The translations under genes were made by a program, and so were the position numbers. Shown here in pieces: positions 55,615 to 64,000 of a DNA stretch of 64,000 nucleotides (positions are counted from its first letter, which is position 1; each line of letters opens with the position of its first letter). The stretch is from CAIWKO01 sp964469155. GTDB lineage: Bacteria > Bacteroidota > Bacteroidia > Bacteroidales > CAIWKO01. Location: contig CAYXXU010000009.1 in the NCBI GenBank assembly GCA_964469155.1, positions 1 through 64,000 on the forward strand, given 5' to 3'. Below the pieces are notes generated by a model. It saw only the letters and a list, made by a program, of their open reading frames with translations. It was not told where the DNA came from and did no database searches.

Positions 55615-55865
55615 TTTACTACAAGGTCTTTTGGAAATGATGATCCCTTTTTCAGTTTTTCAATAGCAGAATCTAATCTGTCCTCATTCTTTTTGGAGGA
55701 CAACTCATGATGAGTGGCCTTCAATGAATTATATTCGTCCAAGGATATGACCACAACGCCGTTATCCTTACCCCTGTTGATTATCAGTGTTTCAAAATTA
55801 TCGGTCACACGATCAAGATATCTTTTAATATCTTTTCGAAAATCGGAAATGGTGGTTGTAAACAT
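55611..55865 (-). CDS. yefM: YefM/Phd-family antitoxin
   Basis: 84 residues. The N-terminal DNA-binding Phd/YefM fold is 'TTISDFRKDIKRYLDRVTDNFETLIINRGKDNGVVVISLDEYNSL'; the C-terminal part is charged and expected to be disordered until it binds YoeB. It neutralises the toxin and, with it, represses its own promoter. The operator-like sites directly upstream support this. Confidence 0.93.
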   Translation of the reverse strand: MFTTTISDFRKDIKRYLDRVTDNFETLIINRGKDNGVVVISLDEYNSLKATHHELSSKKNEDRLDSAIEKLKKGSSFPKDLVVK

Positions 55866-55877
55866 GATCTTTCTTTT

Positions 55878-55907
55878 TGTACATTATTTTGTACAAAATT
55901 AAGTACA
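55878..55907 (-). promoter_or_regulatory. YefM operator: TGTACA sites spaced 12 bp
   Basis: TGTACA occurs at 55878-55883 and 55890-55895, with a one-mismatch copy (AGTACA) at 55902-55907, each 12 bases apart and 13-42 bases upstream of the yefM ATG. The E. coli YefM-YoeB operator also has TGTACA-centred palindromes spaced 12 bases, so autoregulation is very likely. Confidence 0.75.
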
Positions 55908-55964
55908 AATTTTGAACTTTTAGTATTTTTTCAAAAGTATTATTTAACAGATCAGAAATTCTAC

Positions 55965-56960
55965 TCATTCATTACAATTCCTGCAAATCTCAATATCCTT
56001 TCTTTGGGTAAAAACTTTTGTCCGAAAATCATTGTACGCCTGACTTTCCCAAATGTCATTCAGGCTTTGGTTATGGATATTCCCGAAAGCATGGTCTGCG
56101 TTTTTATCAAAACAGCAGGGAACCACATCTCCGTTCCAGGTGATCACGCATGAATTCCACATGCGGAAACAGAAATTGTAAAGTTCTTTTTTGATGCTTA
56201 CATTTCCGTCGGTTGATACTTTGTACCTCGACTGCTCATCAGGCAACCATTCGGCAGCCTGCTCAAAATGTATCAGCTGCATGGATTTGATAGCAACCTT
56301 ATCCACCCCCAGGGTTTTCTTAAAAGCCTTAATTTGTTTTAGCTGGACTTGGTTCTTTTTATGCAGTAGGAATTGTAGTTCAATGAAAGGATGATTCCTT
56401 CTCATCTGTTTTTTTGCCGCCACCAGTGCTTTGATCCCCTCTATCACTTTATCGAAATCACCGCCTTTTCGGTATTGCTGATAGGTTTCTGCATCGGTAC
56501 CATCCAGCGAAACTATGATTTTATCCAATCCGGAATCGATAACAGCATTGATATTGTCAGCAGACAAATAATGCGCATTCGTCGAAATGGCCACATAAAA
56601 TTTTGCCTGTTTTGCTTGGCCAATAAAGCTCCCCAGATCTTTATTCAGAAAGGGTTCGCCCTGAAAATACAAATTCAGATAGAAGGCAAAAGGTGAGGCT
56701 TGTTGAAGTATCTTTTCAAAAGTTTCACTGTCAAGCATGCCCTTGGGACGGGTAAACCCTTTATCCGTAGTGAAGCATTGGGGGCATTTTAAATTGCATT
56801 GAGTGGTGGGTTCAACCGATATGAAACCCGGCAGTCCTTTATGGATTATCTTTTTAGTGACTTTTGTCCTGTGAAAACTCCATTTGATTAACAGATAATT
56901 TATTATTCTCGCAATAGAAAGTACCCGCAACAATCTAAGAAGATCACAGATGAAAGCCAT
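55965..56960 (-). CDS. Radical SAM/SPASM protein (outside the main cluster)
   Basis: 331 residues. Core motifs C55-x3-C59-x2-C62 ('TQCNLKCPQC'), 'YFQGEPFLNKDL', 'ISTNAHYLSADN', 'IVSLDGTDAETYQQYRKGGDFDKV'. C-terminal SPASM-like part: 'CFRMWNSCVITWNGDVVPCC', 'FGNIHNQSLNDIWESQAYNDFR', 'EICRNC'. The normal order (core first, SPASM last) sets it apart from the N-Twitch array. Common Bacteroidota gene of unknown substrate. It is the last of a minus-strand operon with an AI-2E-type transporter, nine bases away. Confidence 0.87.
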   Translation of the reverse strand: MAFICDLLRLLRVLSIARIINYLLIKWSFHRTKVTKKIIHKGLPGFISVEPTTQCNLKCPQCFTTDKGFTRPKGMLDSETFEKILQQASPFAFYLNLYFQGEPFLNKDLGSFIGQAKQAKFYVAISTNAHYLSADNINAVIDSGLDKIIVSLDGTDAETYQQYRKGGDFDKVIEGIKALVAAKKQMRRNHPFIELQFLLHKKNQVQLKQIKAFKKTLGVDKVAIKSMQLIHFEQAAEWLPDEQSRYKVSTDGNVSIKKELYNFCFRMWNSCVITWNGDVVPCCFDKNADHAFGNIHNQSLNDIWESQAYNDFRTKVFTQRKDIEICRNCNE

Positions 56961-56969
56961 TTTTCCCTG

Positions 56970-58064
56970 TTAAATATTTCGCGTGAACCTATTCACAATA
57001 GGATATTGATTGAGAAACTCCTTGGCAATGATACGCAAAACTGTGTAAGCCGGAATAGCCAATATCATTCCGGGAATTCCCGCCAGGCTGCCGGCAAGCA
57101 ATATTACCAGAAATATTTCAAGCGGATGGGCCTTGACCACATTGGAGTAAATGGTTGGTTGAAGTATAAACGCATCCAACAGATTTATTAAAATCAGGGT
57201 TCCGCTAATCTTTATGGATACCTGAAAAAGATCCAGAGTTTGTCCGGAGTCAATAATACCGGTTATCGCAAATAACATGGCTAAACCCCATCCTATAAAA
57301 GGACCAATATAGGGTACTATGTTCATAATCCCGGCAAAGAAACCTATCATCAACGCATTTTTAAATCCGAAAAGCCAGGTAGACAAAGTGATTAGTGTCA
57401 TTACAATGATCAGATCAAGACACAATCCTAAAAAGTATTTTGAGAGCATGCGGATGACCTTCAGATAGATGTGTTTGATCTCAGATTGCAGCCTGACAGG
57501 GGTTAATGCCATGATACCGTTGATGAGCATACGATCTTGTTTCAGAAAAAAGAATGTGATAAACCCTATGGCAAATATAGCAATGAAAAGGCTTCCCGCC
57601 AGGCTGACAGCCGAATTGGCAATATCCGATGCATTGGTTATGTTGACATAAGCCATAACTTTATTGGTAACCAGAAGTTCAACACTCTCATTGGGAAGTA
57701 TCATTTGATGGCTGATCAGAAAATGATTGAGCCATCCCAGAGGTTCTTTGATACTGTTCATTAGTACAACCGGATTCAATGAGGCTAAGGATTGCACCTG
57801 TGAAAAAAGCAAGGGAACAACCACGGCAAAAAAACCGCCGATAAGGCCATAAATTACCAAAAGCGTCAGGATGGCACTCAGCGTATGGGGCATTTTAAAT
57901 TCCCCGATTTTTATTTTATCAAGCAGTATCAATAAAGGCCGGCCCATGATGGATAATACTGCTGATATAAGAATATATATCACAATATTGGAAAAAAACC
58001 AGATCAGATAGCCTGCTATTACTAGTCCTGCTATTAAAATGATCCATTTGTTTCGGGTTGCCAT
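56970..58064 (-). CDS. AI-2E family (PerM-like) membrane protein
   Basis: 364 residues with about seven or eight membrane helices. 'GLIGGFFAVVVPLLFSQVQSLA' and the C-terminal pattern 'GIMNIVPYIGPFIGWGLAMLFAI' and 'LEIFLVILLAGSLAGIPGMILAIPAYTVLRI' are the PF01594 signature. Members transport AI-2, Na/Li or unknown solutes; the substrate cannot be told here. It sits between a glycosyltransferase-like gene and a radical SAM gene on the same strand. Confidence 0.9.
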   Translation of the reverse strand: MATRNKWIILIAGLVIAGYLIWFFSNIVIYILISAVLSIMGRPLLILLDKIKIGEFKMPHTLSAILTLLVIYGLIGGFFAVVVPLLFSQVQSLASLNPVVLMNSIKEPLGWLNHFLISHQMILPNESVELLVTNKVMAYVNITNASDIANSAVSLAGSLFIAIFAIGFITFFFLKQDRMLINGIMALTPVRLQSEIKHIYLKVIRMLSKYFLGLCLDLIIVMTLITLSTWLFGFKNALMIGFFAGIMNIVPYIGPFIGWGLAMLFAITGIIDSGQTLDLFQVSIKISGTLILINLLDAFILQPTIYSNVVKAHPLEIFLVILLAGSLAGIPGMILAIPAYTVLRIIAKEFLNQYPIVNRFTRNI

Positions 58065-58101
58065 TAGAAAGGTTTTGTCAAAATTAATGAAAATAGTGCA
58101 G

Positions 58102-59178
58102 TTAAGAAATACTTTCTAAAATTACTCTTTCTAACTTTTCATCATTTGCCGGACAAAGAATTCCAATTGTATTCCTAACCTCCATCAATGCTTGCTGCAG
58201 ATCAAAACTGTCCTGCTGAGGACAATAAAAGATGTTTTTTTCCGAAAGATATTTGGCCAGATATTCCTGCTCAGTTTGTCCCGGTGTTGGGATCAATATG
58301 GCTTTCTTCCCCAGAGTTGCAAGATCCATAATGGTGGAATATCCTGAACGGGCCACAACAAATTCCGACTTATGAATATAATTCTGAATTTGATCAGGCA
58401 ACAAACTGGAAAAGACATGAATTCTTTCGTCAATCACCGTTTTTATATTCCGGGAAGGCTGACCCAATATTACTATAGCCTTATAATTCGCTTTCTTCAA
58501 TTGTGCCAGCAAATTTTCTTCAAAAATGGAGCGTTGTGGTTCAGGGCCTGACAATAATACGCACAAATCGAATTCTTTTTTTACCTCCATTTGAGGGTGT
58601 CCGAATCGTGACAAAATTCCAATATATTCTGCATTTTCAGGCAAATTATCAGTTCCGGAAAGTGTTCCTGCCAACTTAAATTCACCAGAAAAATCAGGGA
58701 TCCAGCAAACATTATACTTTTTTATGAAATACCGATGAAGTTTATATAAAAACTGTTCAATTCTTCTGTTTTCTCCCGGAGCTTTAATACGGATCTGATG
58801 TGTGATATAAACCGTTTTTACTTTTTTATTCCATAAGCCAAAGCGGTTGTCAGAAATAACAATATCAATATCCAACTCCCGGATAAGTTTCTTTAGTCTT
58901 TTATGTTCCCTCAGGATGTTAAGAAAAATTCCGGGTGTCTGAAAAAATATCTTACATAACTGGTTTTTCCCTCTTGAGTATTTTATGTTATAATCTTCAA
59001 ACCAGATAAGAGGCAGATGGGGAAAGGTTTCTTCCAGCAAATGGTAAGTGCTTCCGCTGGCAGCTAAAAACACATTATAGTGATTCTTCTCCAGAATTCT
59101 GATAATAGGAATACAGCGACTGGCATGACCCAAGCCCCAGTTGAGCGGACAAATGAGAATATTTTCCCGCTCTTTCAC
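58102..59178 (-). CDS. GT28/MurG-like glycosyltransferase family protein
   Basis: 358 residues, GT-B fold. 'ILICPLNWGLGHASRCIPIIRIL' is the N-terminal acceptor/phosphate loop of this conserved Bacteroidota family; 'DIVISDNRFGLWNKKVKTVYITHQI' follows. The C-terminal half has 'LCVLLSGPEPQRSIFEENLL' and 'VVARSGYSTIMDLATLGKKAILIPTPGQTEQEYLA', the MurG-like donor site. The start is GTG, six bases after the TonB receptor stop, so both are co-transcribed. Sugar and acceptor unknown. Confidence 0.82.
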   Translation of the reverse strand: MKERENILICPLNWGLGHASRCIPIIRILEKNHYNVFLAASGSTYHLLEETFPHLPLIWFEDYNIKYSRGKNQLCKIFFQTPGIFLNILREHKRLKKLIRELDIDIVISDNRFGLWNKKVKTVYITHQIRIKAPGENRRIEQFLYKLHRYFIKKYNVCWIPDFSGEFKLAGTLSGTDNLPENAEYIGILSRFGHPQMEVKKEFDLCVLLSGPEPQRSIFEENLLAQLKKANYKAIVILGQPSRNIKTVIDERIHVFSSLLPDQIQNYIHKSEFVVARSGYSTIMDLATLGKKAILIPTPGQTEQEYLAKYLSEKNIFYCPQQDSFDLQQALMEVRNTIGILCPANDEKLERVILESIS

Positions 59179-59184
59179 TCTTAG

Positions 59185-61584
59185 TTAAAATGCAAGGTAA
59201 TATTGAATGGCAATATTTCTGGGAGCTTCAATAAATCCGGGTCGTGTCATATATTCAGTATTAAATACATTATTTACGAACAGCCCAATTCTTTGTGTTT
59301 CGGTGATATCAAAGAGTCCTCTTATATTAAACAAACTATACCCTTTGTTATGTTTGTCGCGATATTCCTTTACACCCGGAAGCAAATTTGATGAGGGGAT
59401 ACCCGTGATCAGTTCAGCTTCAAAAGCTTTGTCAATATTGATCATATTGCTGTTGTATATATAGCCTATTCCCAAAGTGAAAAAAGCAAAAGTGACTTCA
59501 AAATCGGCTTTTACAGAATGTAAAAAACGATATTTCAAATATTTATTGTTTTCCGTCTTGGTTGTGTCTGTATCTGGATCATAATTCAGGTCAATAGGGT
59601 TTGTAAAAGTGTATCCGGCAAGTATTGAGGCCGGAAATCCAAAAAGAGTTCCCTGTCCTGTAAAGGTAATATCAACACCGTTTATTCTGGCATGTCCTAC
59701 ATTGAGAGATTTAAACCCTACATCATTCAGGGTGGGATATTCTGCTGTATCCGGTTTGTAAATTCCAAACGTAAACTCTATCATGTCGGTATATTCTGTC
59801 CAGAATCCGGCTACATCAAGATAGCCATTCCAACGACCCAGTTTTACCCCTTGTTTCACTCCCAGTTCTGCACTCCACCCTGTCTCAGGTTTCAAAAGTT
59901 TGTTTGGAAAAATATTTAATCCCCCCAGACTTGTTTTGACAAATTTCTCGGCAATGGACGGGAAACGATATCCCTGACCAAATGAAGCCCTGATAAAAGT
60001 ATATTTTGTCGCCTGATAATTTAACCCCGCTCTGAAAACCGGCATAAAAGGAAGTGTGTGGTTTTTTCCTTTTATTTTATAGGAGAATGTTGATTCAGAC
60101 TGGGCCGTATCAATTCTGAAGTACTCTCCCCTGATACCCAGAGAAACTGTTAGTTTTTTCCAAAACTTTGCATCATATTGGGCATATAGGGAAATATTAA
60201 GTCCGTCGTGATCACCAAACAACTGAGCCTGTGAGTTTGAATAACTTCCCGATAGACCTGCTGTCAGATTATGTTTGCCTTTAAAATTGTGTTGATACTG
60301 ATAATCGCCATAATAAATATCAGCCACATTATTTTTATCCGGTTCATTCTTAAAAAGATTAGAGGTGCGAAAATACCTTAGTTTTAAACTATACTTACTT
60401 CCTCTTTTATTAAAATACATAAAGTATGGATCAACATTTATCCGATAGCCCTGATTATGTGTTGTTGCGGCAGGGTTCTGTTTCCATGCACCTGAATCAG
60501 CATCCTGCCACAGAAAAAAATCTGATTTTTCGGCAAGCATATAATTGGTGTTCAACCCAAACGAAAGTCCTTCAATTTTTTTCACACGATACCTGAGGTT
60601 GGCATTCGCACGCACACGTCTTTCCTCGTTGGGCAAGCGAAATCCCTGATCTTCAAAAAAATTGCCTCCTACCGTCACATCAAATTGGCGTATCTTGCGC
60701 GAATGAGAAAAGTTTATGCCACCAAATCCCGGATTTTTTATACCAAAGTTTGACAAGGGGAATAAAAATACACCCTCACTATTATTGGATAAATCGGGCG
60801 TTGTTTCATCCCACCATATTAATTCTTTCCTTTTAGGATTCATGTAAACCCCGTTATTGATTGCGATTTTTGTTTGTGGCTTATCAGTTGGATAGGCAGT
60901 GCGTAAATTTATCACTCCATTAAGTGCAGATGAACCAAAAAGAGCCGAAGAAGCCCCTTTAATAACTTCTATCTGTGAAATGTTTTCGATAGGCATAAAG
61001 TTCCATTTTGCATCTCCTGCATCGGGTGAAAGCATGGGAATGTCATCAACCATTACCAATACACGGCTTCCGGCGCCGTAACTATAACCGCTTCCGGCCC
61101 TGATGCTGGGCTGACCATCGTAAATATCCACTCCCGGCAATTTATTGATTGCTTCGTTGATTACATTTGTATTTTGATTGGTAACTTGTTCCGGTTTTAA
61201 TACCGACATAGATATGGTTACATCTGAAAGTTTTTGTTCAAATTTTCCGGCACTGACCACTACACCCTCAATCATCATCGATTCTTCAAACAAACTGATA
61301 TCTTCAGTTATCACTTGCCCGGCTTTCAGCACATAGCTTTTCACTACGGTGCTAAAACCTATGTATTTAAATGTAACCTTGATATTTCCCGCATTCACTT
61401 TAAGGATGTAATTCCCATCAATATCAGAAACAACTCCGGTTTTTTCATCCAAAATAACATTAACCCCGGGTATGGTTTCTTTTGTTTTTCCGTTAACTAT
61501 TTTCCCTTTAATTTGAGCCTGTTGAGCCCATAAAGAAACGGAAGCTAAAAAAATGATAAGGGTCAGAATAAATGTTTTTCTCAT
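59185..61584 (-). CDS. TonB-dependent receptor
   Basis: 799 residues. Signal peptide 1-20 ('LTLIIFLASVSLWAQQ'), a carboxypeptidase-regulatory-like domain (~23-105: 'IKGKIVNGKTKETIPGVNVILDEKTG'), then the plug ('GSGYSYGAGSRVLVMVDDIP', 'IEVIKGASSALFGSSALNGVINLRT') and a 22-strand barrel ending in 'PRNIAIQYYLAF' with a terminal Phe. It imports a siderophore, vitamin or similar ligand with TonB energy. No SusD partner follows, so a polysaccharide-uptake role is unlikely. A near relative stands upstream at 61884. It heads a minus-strand operon that reaches to 55965. Confidence 0.93.
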   Translation of the reverse strand: MRKTFILTLIIFLASVSLWAQQAQIKGKIVNGKTKETIPGVNVILDEKTGVVSDIDGNYILKVNAGNIKVTFKYIGFSTVVKSYVLKAGQVITEDISLFEESMMIEGVVVSAGKFEQKLSDVTISMSVLKPEQVTNQNTNVINEAINKLPGVDIYDGQPSIRAGSGYSYGAGSRVLVMVDDIPMLSPDAGDAKWNFMPIENISQIEVIKGASSALFGSSALNGVINLRTAYPTDKPQTKIAINNGVYMNPKRKELIWWDETTPDLSNNSEGVFLFPLSNFGIKNPGFGGINFSHSRKIRQFDVTVGGNFFEDQGFRLPNEERRVRANANLRYRVKKIEGLSFGLNTNYMLAEKSDFFLWQDADSGAWKQNPAATTHNQGYRINVDPYFMYFNKRGSKYSLKLRYFRTSNLFKNEPDKNNVADIYYGDYQYQHNFKGKHNLTAGLSGSYSNSQAQLFGDHDGLNISLYAQYDAKFWKKLTVSLGIRGEYFRIDTAQSESTFSYKIKGKNHTLPFMPVFRAGLNYQATKYTFIRASFGQGYRFPSIAEKFVKTSLGGLNIFPNKLLKPETGWSAELGVKQGVKLGRWNGYLDVAGFWTEYTDMIEFTFGIYKPDTAEYPTLNDVGFKSLNVGHARINGVDITFTGQGTLFGFPASILAGYTFTNPIDLNYDPDTDTTKTENNKYLKYRFLHSVKADFEVTFAFFTLGIGYIYNSNMINIDKAFEAELITGIPSSNLLPGVKEYRDKHNKGYSLFNIRGLFDITETQRIGLFVNNVFNTEYMTRPGFIEAPRNIAIQYYLAF

Positions 61585-61604
61585 AGGAAGAGTTTTGGTG
61601 GGTG

Positions 61605-61633
61605 CAAATTTATGAAATATTTTATAACCCCAA
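61605..61633 (-). promoter_or_regulatory. Candidate promoter of the TonB-receptor operon
   Basis: On the minus strand a TTG (complement of 61631-61633) precedes TAAATTTG (complement of 61605-61612) by 18 bases. This approximates the Bacteroidota TTTG/TAnnTTTG -33/-7 pair, 20 bases upstream of the ATG at 61584. Confidence 0.45.
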
Positions 61634-61883
61634 CTTTCTTTATAATATTGAATTTCAACAACATATAAATACCGGGAAGTTTAACCTATCTGACACACTC
61701 TTTGTATCACCTGTTTTTATTGACTTTCTTACATTACAAGCCATTTATTTGGAGTGCAGTTTGTGCTCAATTTATTTTGTTAAAAAAACTTAAAAGTCAG
61801 CTTTTACGGACTTAAAATGATATAAATCATGTAAAAAGTGCTTTTGACAAAAGAATTCAACCAAAACTTCCTATTGGCTCTGT

Positions 61884-64000
61884 CTATAATTTTAAAGAAT
61901 ATTGAAGGGCAATATTTCTCGGAGCCTCAATAAAGCCGGGACGTGTCATATATTCTGTATTCAGCACATTGTTTACAAACAAACCTATTTTCTGATGCTC
62001 GGTAATGTCAACCCACAAACGCAGATTCAGCACATGATAGCCCTTGTTGTGCTCAGCACGATATTGCTTTAACCCCGGCAGCAATTCAGACGACGGTATC
62101 CCCTCAATCAGGGGGGCTTCAAATGCATGGTCAATATTAATTGTATTACTGCTAAAGGTGTAGGATGCCCCAATAGTAACAATGCTAAAAGTTATTTCAA
62201 AATCGGCTTTTACAGAATGAAAATACCGGTATTTTAAATACTTATTACCGGTTACGGTGTCAACAGTTGGATCATAGTCCAGATTTACCGGATTCATATA
62301 GGTATATCCTGCCAGAAAAGAAGCCGGGAAACCGAAAATTGTCCCTTTGGCTGCTAAGGAAAAGTCTATCCCGCTAATACGGGCATGCCCCACGTTTATT
62401 GACTTAAATCCCACATCATTCAGGGTTGGATACAATGCTGTGTCGGGCTTATAGATGCCGAACGTAAACTCCATCATGTTTTTATATTGGGTCCAGAAAC
62501 CGGCGAGGTCGACATACCCTGACCATGTACCCACCTTAAAGGCCTGTTTGATACCCAGTTCTGCACTCCACCCGGTTTCAGGCTTAAGCTCGGGATTGGG
62601 GAATATGTTTAATCCGCCAATGCTGGTTTTTATATATTTTTCAGCAATGGTGGGAAACCGGTAACCCTGTCCGAAAGAAGCCCTTATAAATGTGTATTTC
62701 GCAGCATTATAATTTATCCCGGCCCTGAATACCGGCTGTATAGGTAAGGTAATGGTGTCCTTTTTTGTGCGAATAGAAAATGTGGAAACAGATTCTGACT
62801 TATCTATTTTGAAATACTCGCCCCTTATACCCAATGAGAAAGTGAACTTTTTCCATACATTTGCATCCAATTGGGCATAAAATGAGGCATTCACTCCGGT
62901 GTGATGACCAAACAGGGCGGCCGTGGATTCGGTATAACTCCCCGACAAACCAGTAGTAAAATTATAGCGGTCTTTGAATTTGTGCTGATATTGATAATCG
63001 CCATACACCACATTGCCATTGTTATTTTTTGAAGGGTCTTCGGTAAAAGTATTCGTATGCCTGAAATACCTCATTTTAAAAGAGTATTTGCTCGCCCTTT
63101 TGTTGAAATACAATATATAGGGGTCGACATTAAAGCGCGATCCCTTATTATAATTAATGGTCGCCGGATTCTGCCTGTAGGCACCCGAATCAGCGTCGAC
63201 CCATAGGAAAAAATTGGTTTTGTCCTGATACATATAGTTGCCGTTGATACCGAATGACAATCCCTCCACTTTTTTTGCACGATATCGCAGGTTAACATTA
63301 AGCCGGCTGCGCGATTCACTTTCGCCCTGCCTGAAACTTTGATTCTTATAGGTATTTCCACCCACCACCAGGTCTAACTGCCCTATTTTTCTCGAGTGAA
63401 AAAAATTCATCCCGCCAAATCCGGGGTTCTTAATACCAAAATTTGATAAGGGGAAGAAAAATACACCGGCACTGCCCTTTGAATAACTGAGTTCGTCATT
63501 ATCCCACCATATCATTTCTTTGCGTTGAGGATTCAAATAGACGCCGTTATTTATGCTGATACGGGTTTCGGGTTTATCCTTCGGGAAAGCAGTGCGCAAA
63601 TTGATAACACCATTTAAAGCCGATGATCCAAAAAGCGCTGATGATGCACCCTTAAGAACTTCGACCTGTGAAAGATTTTCGATGGGTAAATAGTTCCATT
63701 TAACATCACCGGCATCGGGCGACAGCATGGGCATATCGTCCACCATCAGCAAAACACGGCTTCCGGCGCCATAGCTATATCCACTACCTCCGCGAATACT
63801 GGGCTGGGAATCGTAGATATCAACACCCGCCACTTTATTGAGCGACTCCATAATGTTGTTCGCATTCTGGTTGGCGATCCGGTCGGCTTTGATAACCTCC
63901 ATGGAAATGGTTACGTCAGAAAGTTTTTGCTCGAATTTTCCGGCACTCACAACTATGCCTTCCAGTGCCTGGCTTTGTTCAGTCATCTGAATATCCAGCG
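61884..64000 (-). CDS. TonB-dependent receptor, partial at the window edge
   Basis: The frame continues past the window end ('DIQMTEQSQALEGIVVSAGKF'), so only the last ~705 residues are seen; the signal peptide and N-terminal regulatory-like domain must lie outside. Plug and barrel are closely similar to the receptor at 59185: both have 'KFEQKLSDVTISM', 'SGYSYGAGSRVL', 'MLSPDAGD', 'KGASSALFGSSALNGVINLR' and the same C-terminal 'YMTRPGFIEAPRNIA'. It ends 'LQYSLKL', without the terminal Phe of its partner. Tandem duplication is the likely origin. The 300-base gap between them shows no gene. Confidence 0.9.
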   Translation of the reverse strand, partial: LDIQMTEQSQALEGIVVSAGKFEQKLSDVTISMEVIKADRIANQNANNIMESLNKVAGVDIYDSQPSIRGGSGYSYGAGSRVLLMVDDMPMLSPDAGDVKWNYLPIENLSQVEVLKGASSALFGSSALNGVINLRTAFPKDKPETRISINNGVYLNPQRKEMIWWDNDELSYSKGSAGVFFFPLSNFGIKNPGFGGMNFFHSRKIGQLDLVVGGNTYKNQSFRQGESESRSRLNVNLRYRAKKVEGLSFGINGNYMYQDKTNFFLWVDADSGAYRQNPATINYNKGSRFNVDPYILYFNKRASKYSFKMRYFRHTNTFTEDPSKNNNGNVVYGDYQYQHKFKDRYNFTTGLSGSYTESTAALFGHHTGVNASFYAQLDANVWKKFTFSLGIRGEYFKIDKSESVSTFSIRTKKDTITLPIQPVFRAGINYNAAKYTFIRASFGQGYRFPTIAEKYIKTSIGGLNIFPNPELKPETGWSAELGIKQAFKVGTWSGYVDLAGFWTQYKNMMEFTFGIYKPDTALYPTLNDVGFKSINVGHARISGIDFSLAAKGTIFGFPASFLAGYTYMNPVNLDYDPTVDTVTGNKYLKYRYFHSVKADFEITFSIVTIGASYTFSSNTINIDHAFEAPLIEGIPSSELLPGLKQYRAEHNKGYHVLNLRLWVDITEHQKIGLFVNNVLNTEYMTRPGFIEAPRNIALQYSLKL

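Overview
The window looks like a chromosomal segment of a Bacteroidota (Bacteroidales-like) bacterium. The signs are paired TonB-dependent receptors with an N-terminal carboxypeptidase-regulatory-like domain, a TlpA-type lipid/periplasmic thioredoxin, a single-chain glycyl-tRNA synthetase, weak or absent Shine-Dalgarno sequences, and TAnnTTTG promoter elements. The flanks are ordinary: a TlpA-like protein and an unknown protein on the left (0-4 kb), and GlyRS, a YefM/YoeB pair and a TonB-receptor operon on the right (53-64 kb).

Between them lies a strikingly AT-rich accessory region of about 45 kb (5.4-52.9 kb). It begins with a GT4 glycosyltransferase and a Wzm/Wzt-type ABC exporter. The 8.8-28.4 kb part has mixed orientation: four cobalamin-binding radical SAM enzymes, two N-terminal-Twitch radical SAM enzymes, two other radical SAM proteins, an asparagine-synthetase-like protein lacking the glutaminase nucleophile, a multi-spanning GT39-like protein, a UbiA prenyltransferase, a DegT aminotransferase and PglD/NeuD-like acyltransferases (one broken by an amber codon).

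From 28.4 to about 47.7 kb all genes run on the plus strand, usually overlapping or a few bases apart, so they probably form one very long operon. It opens with a small fatty-acid-synthase-like module (FabL-like enoyl reductase, FabZ-like dehydratase, KAS, ACP, phosphopantetheinyl transferase). A GT2 and a glutamine-dependent asparagine synthetase follow, then an array of seven paralogous N-Twitch radical SAM genes (34.6-45.9 kb) interrupted by one GT8-like gene, then an IPP isomerase and an SGNH hydrolase. Downstream are a GT9 glycosyltransferase, a carbamoyltransferase/DUF5989/SxtJ triad and a GT32-like transferase.

In total there are 16 radical SAM genes, 15 of them within 8.8-45.9 kb. My reading (inference) is a biosynthetic locus for an exported, heavily radical-modified glycoconjugate or lipid-linked glycan. 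The ACP module would make an acyl part, UbiA and Idi a prenyl part, the glycosyltransferases and DegT/PglD an amino-sugar-containing glycan, and Wzm/Wzt would export it. The substrate of the N-Twitch array is unknown, and that array is the most interesting feature. Other notable items are two loci of 21-bp repeats, two decayed genes, homopolymeric G/C tracts inside AT-rich genes, and dispersed intergenic repeats around glyS.
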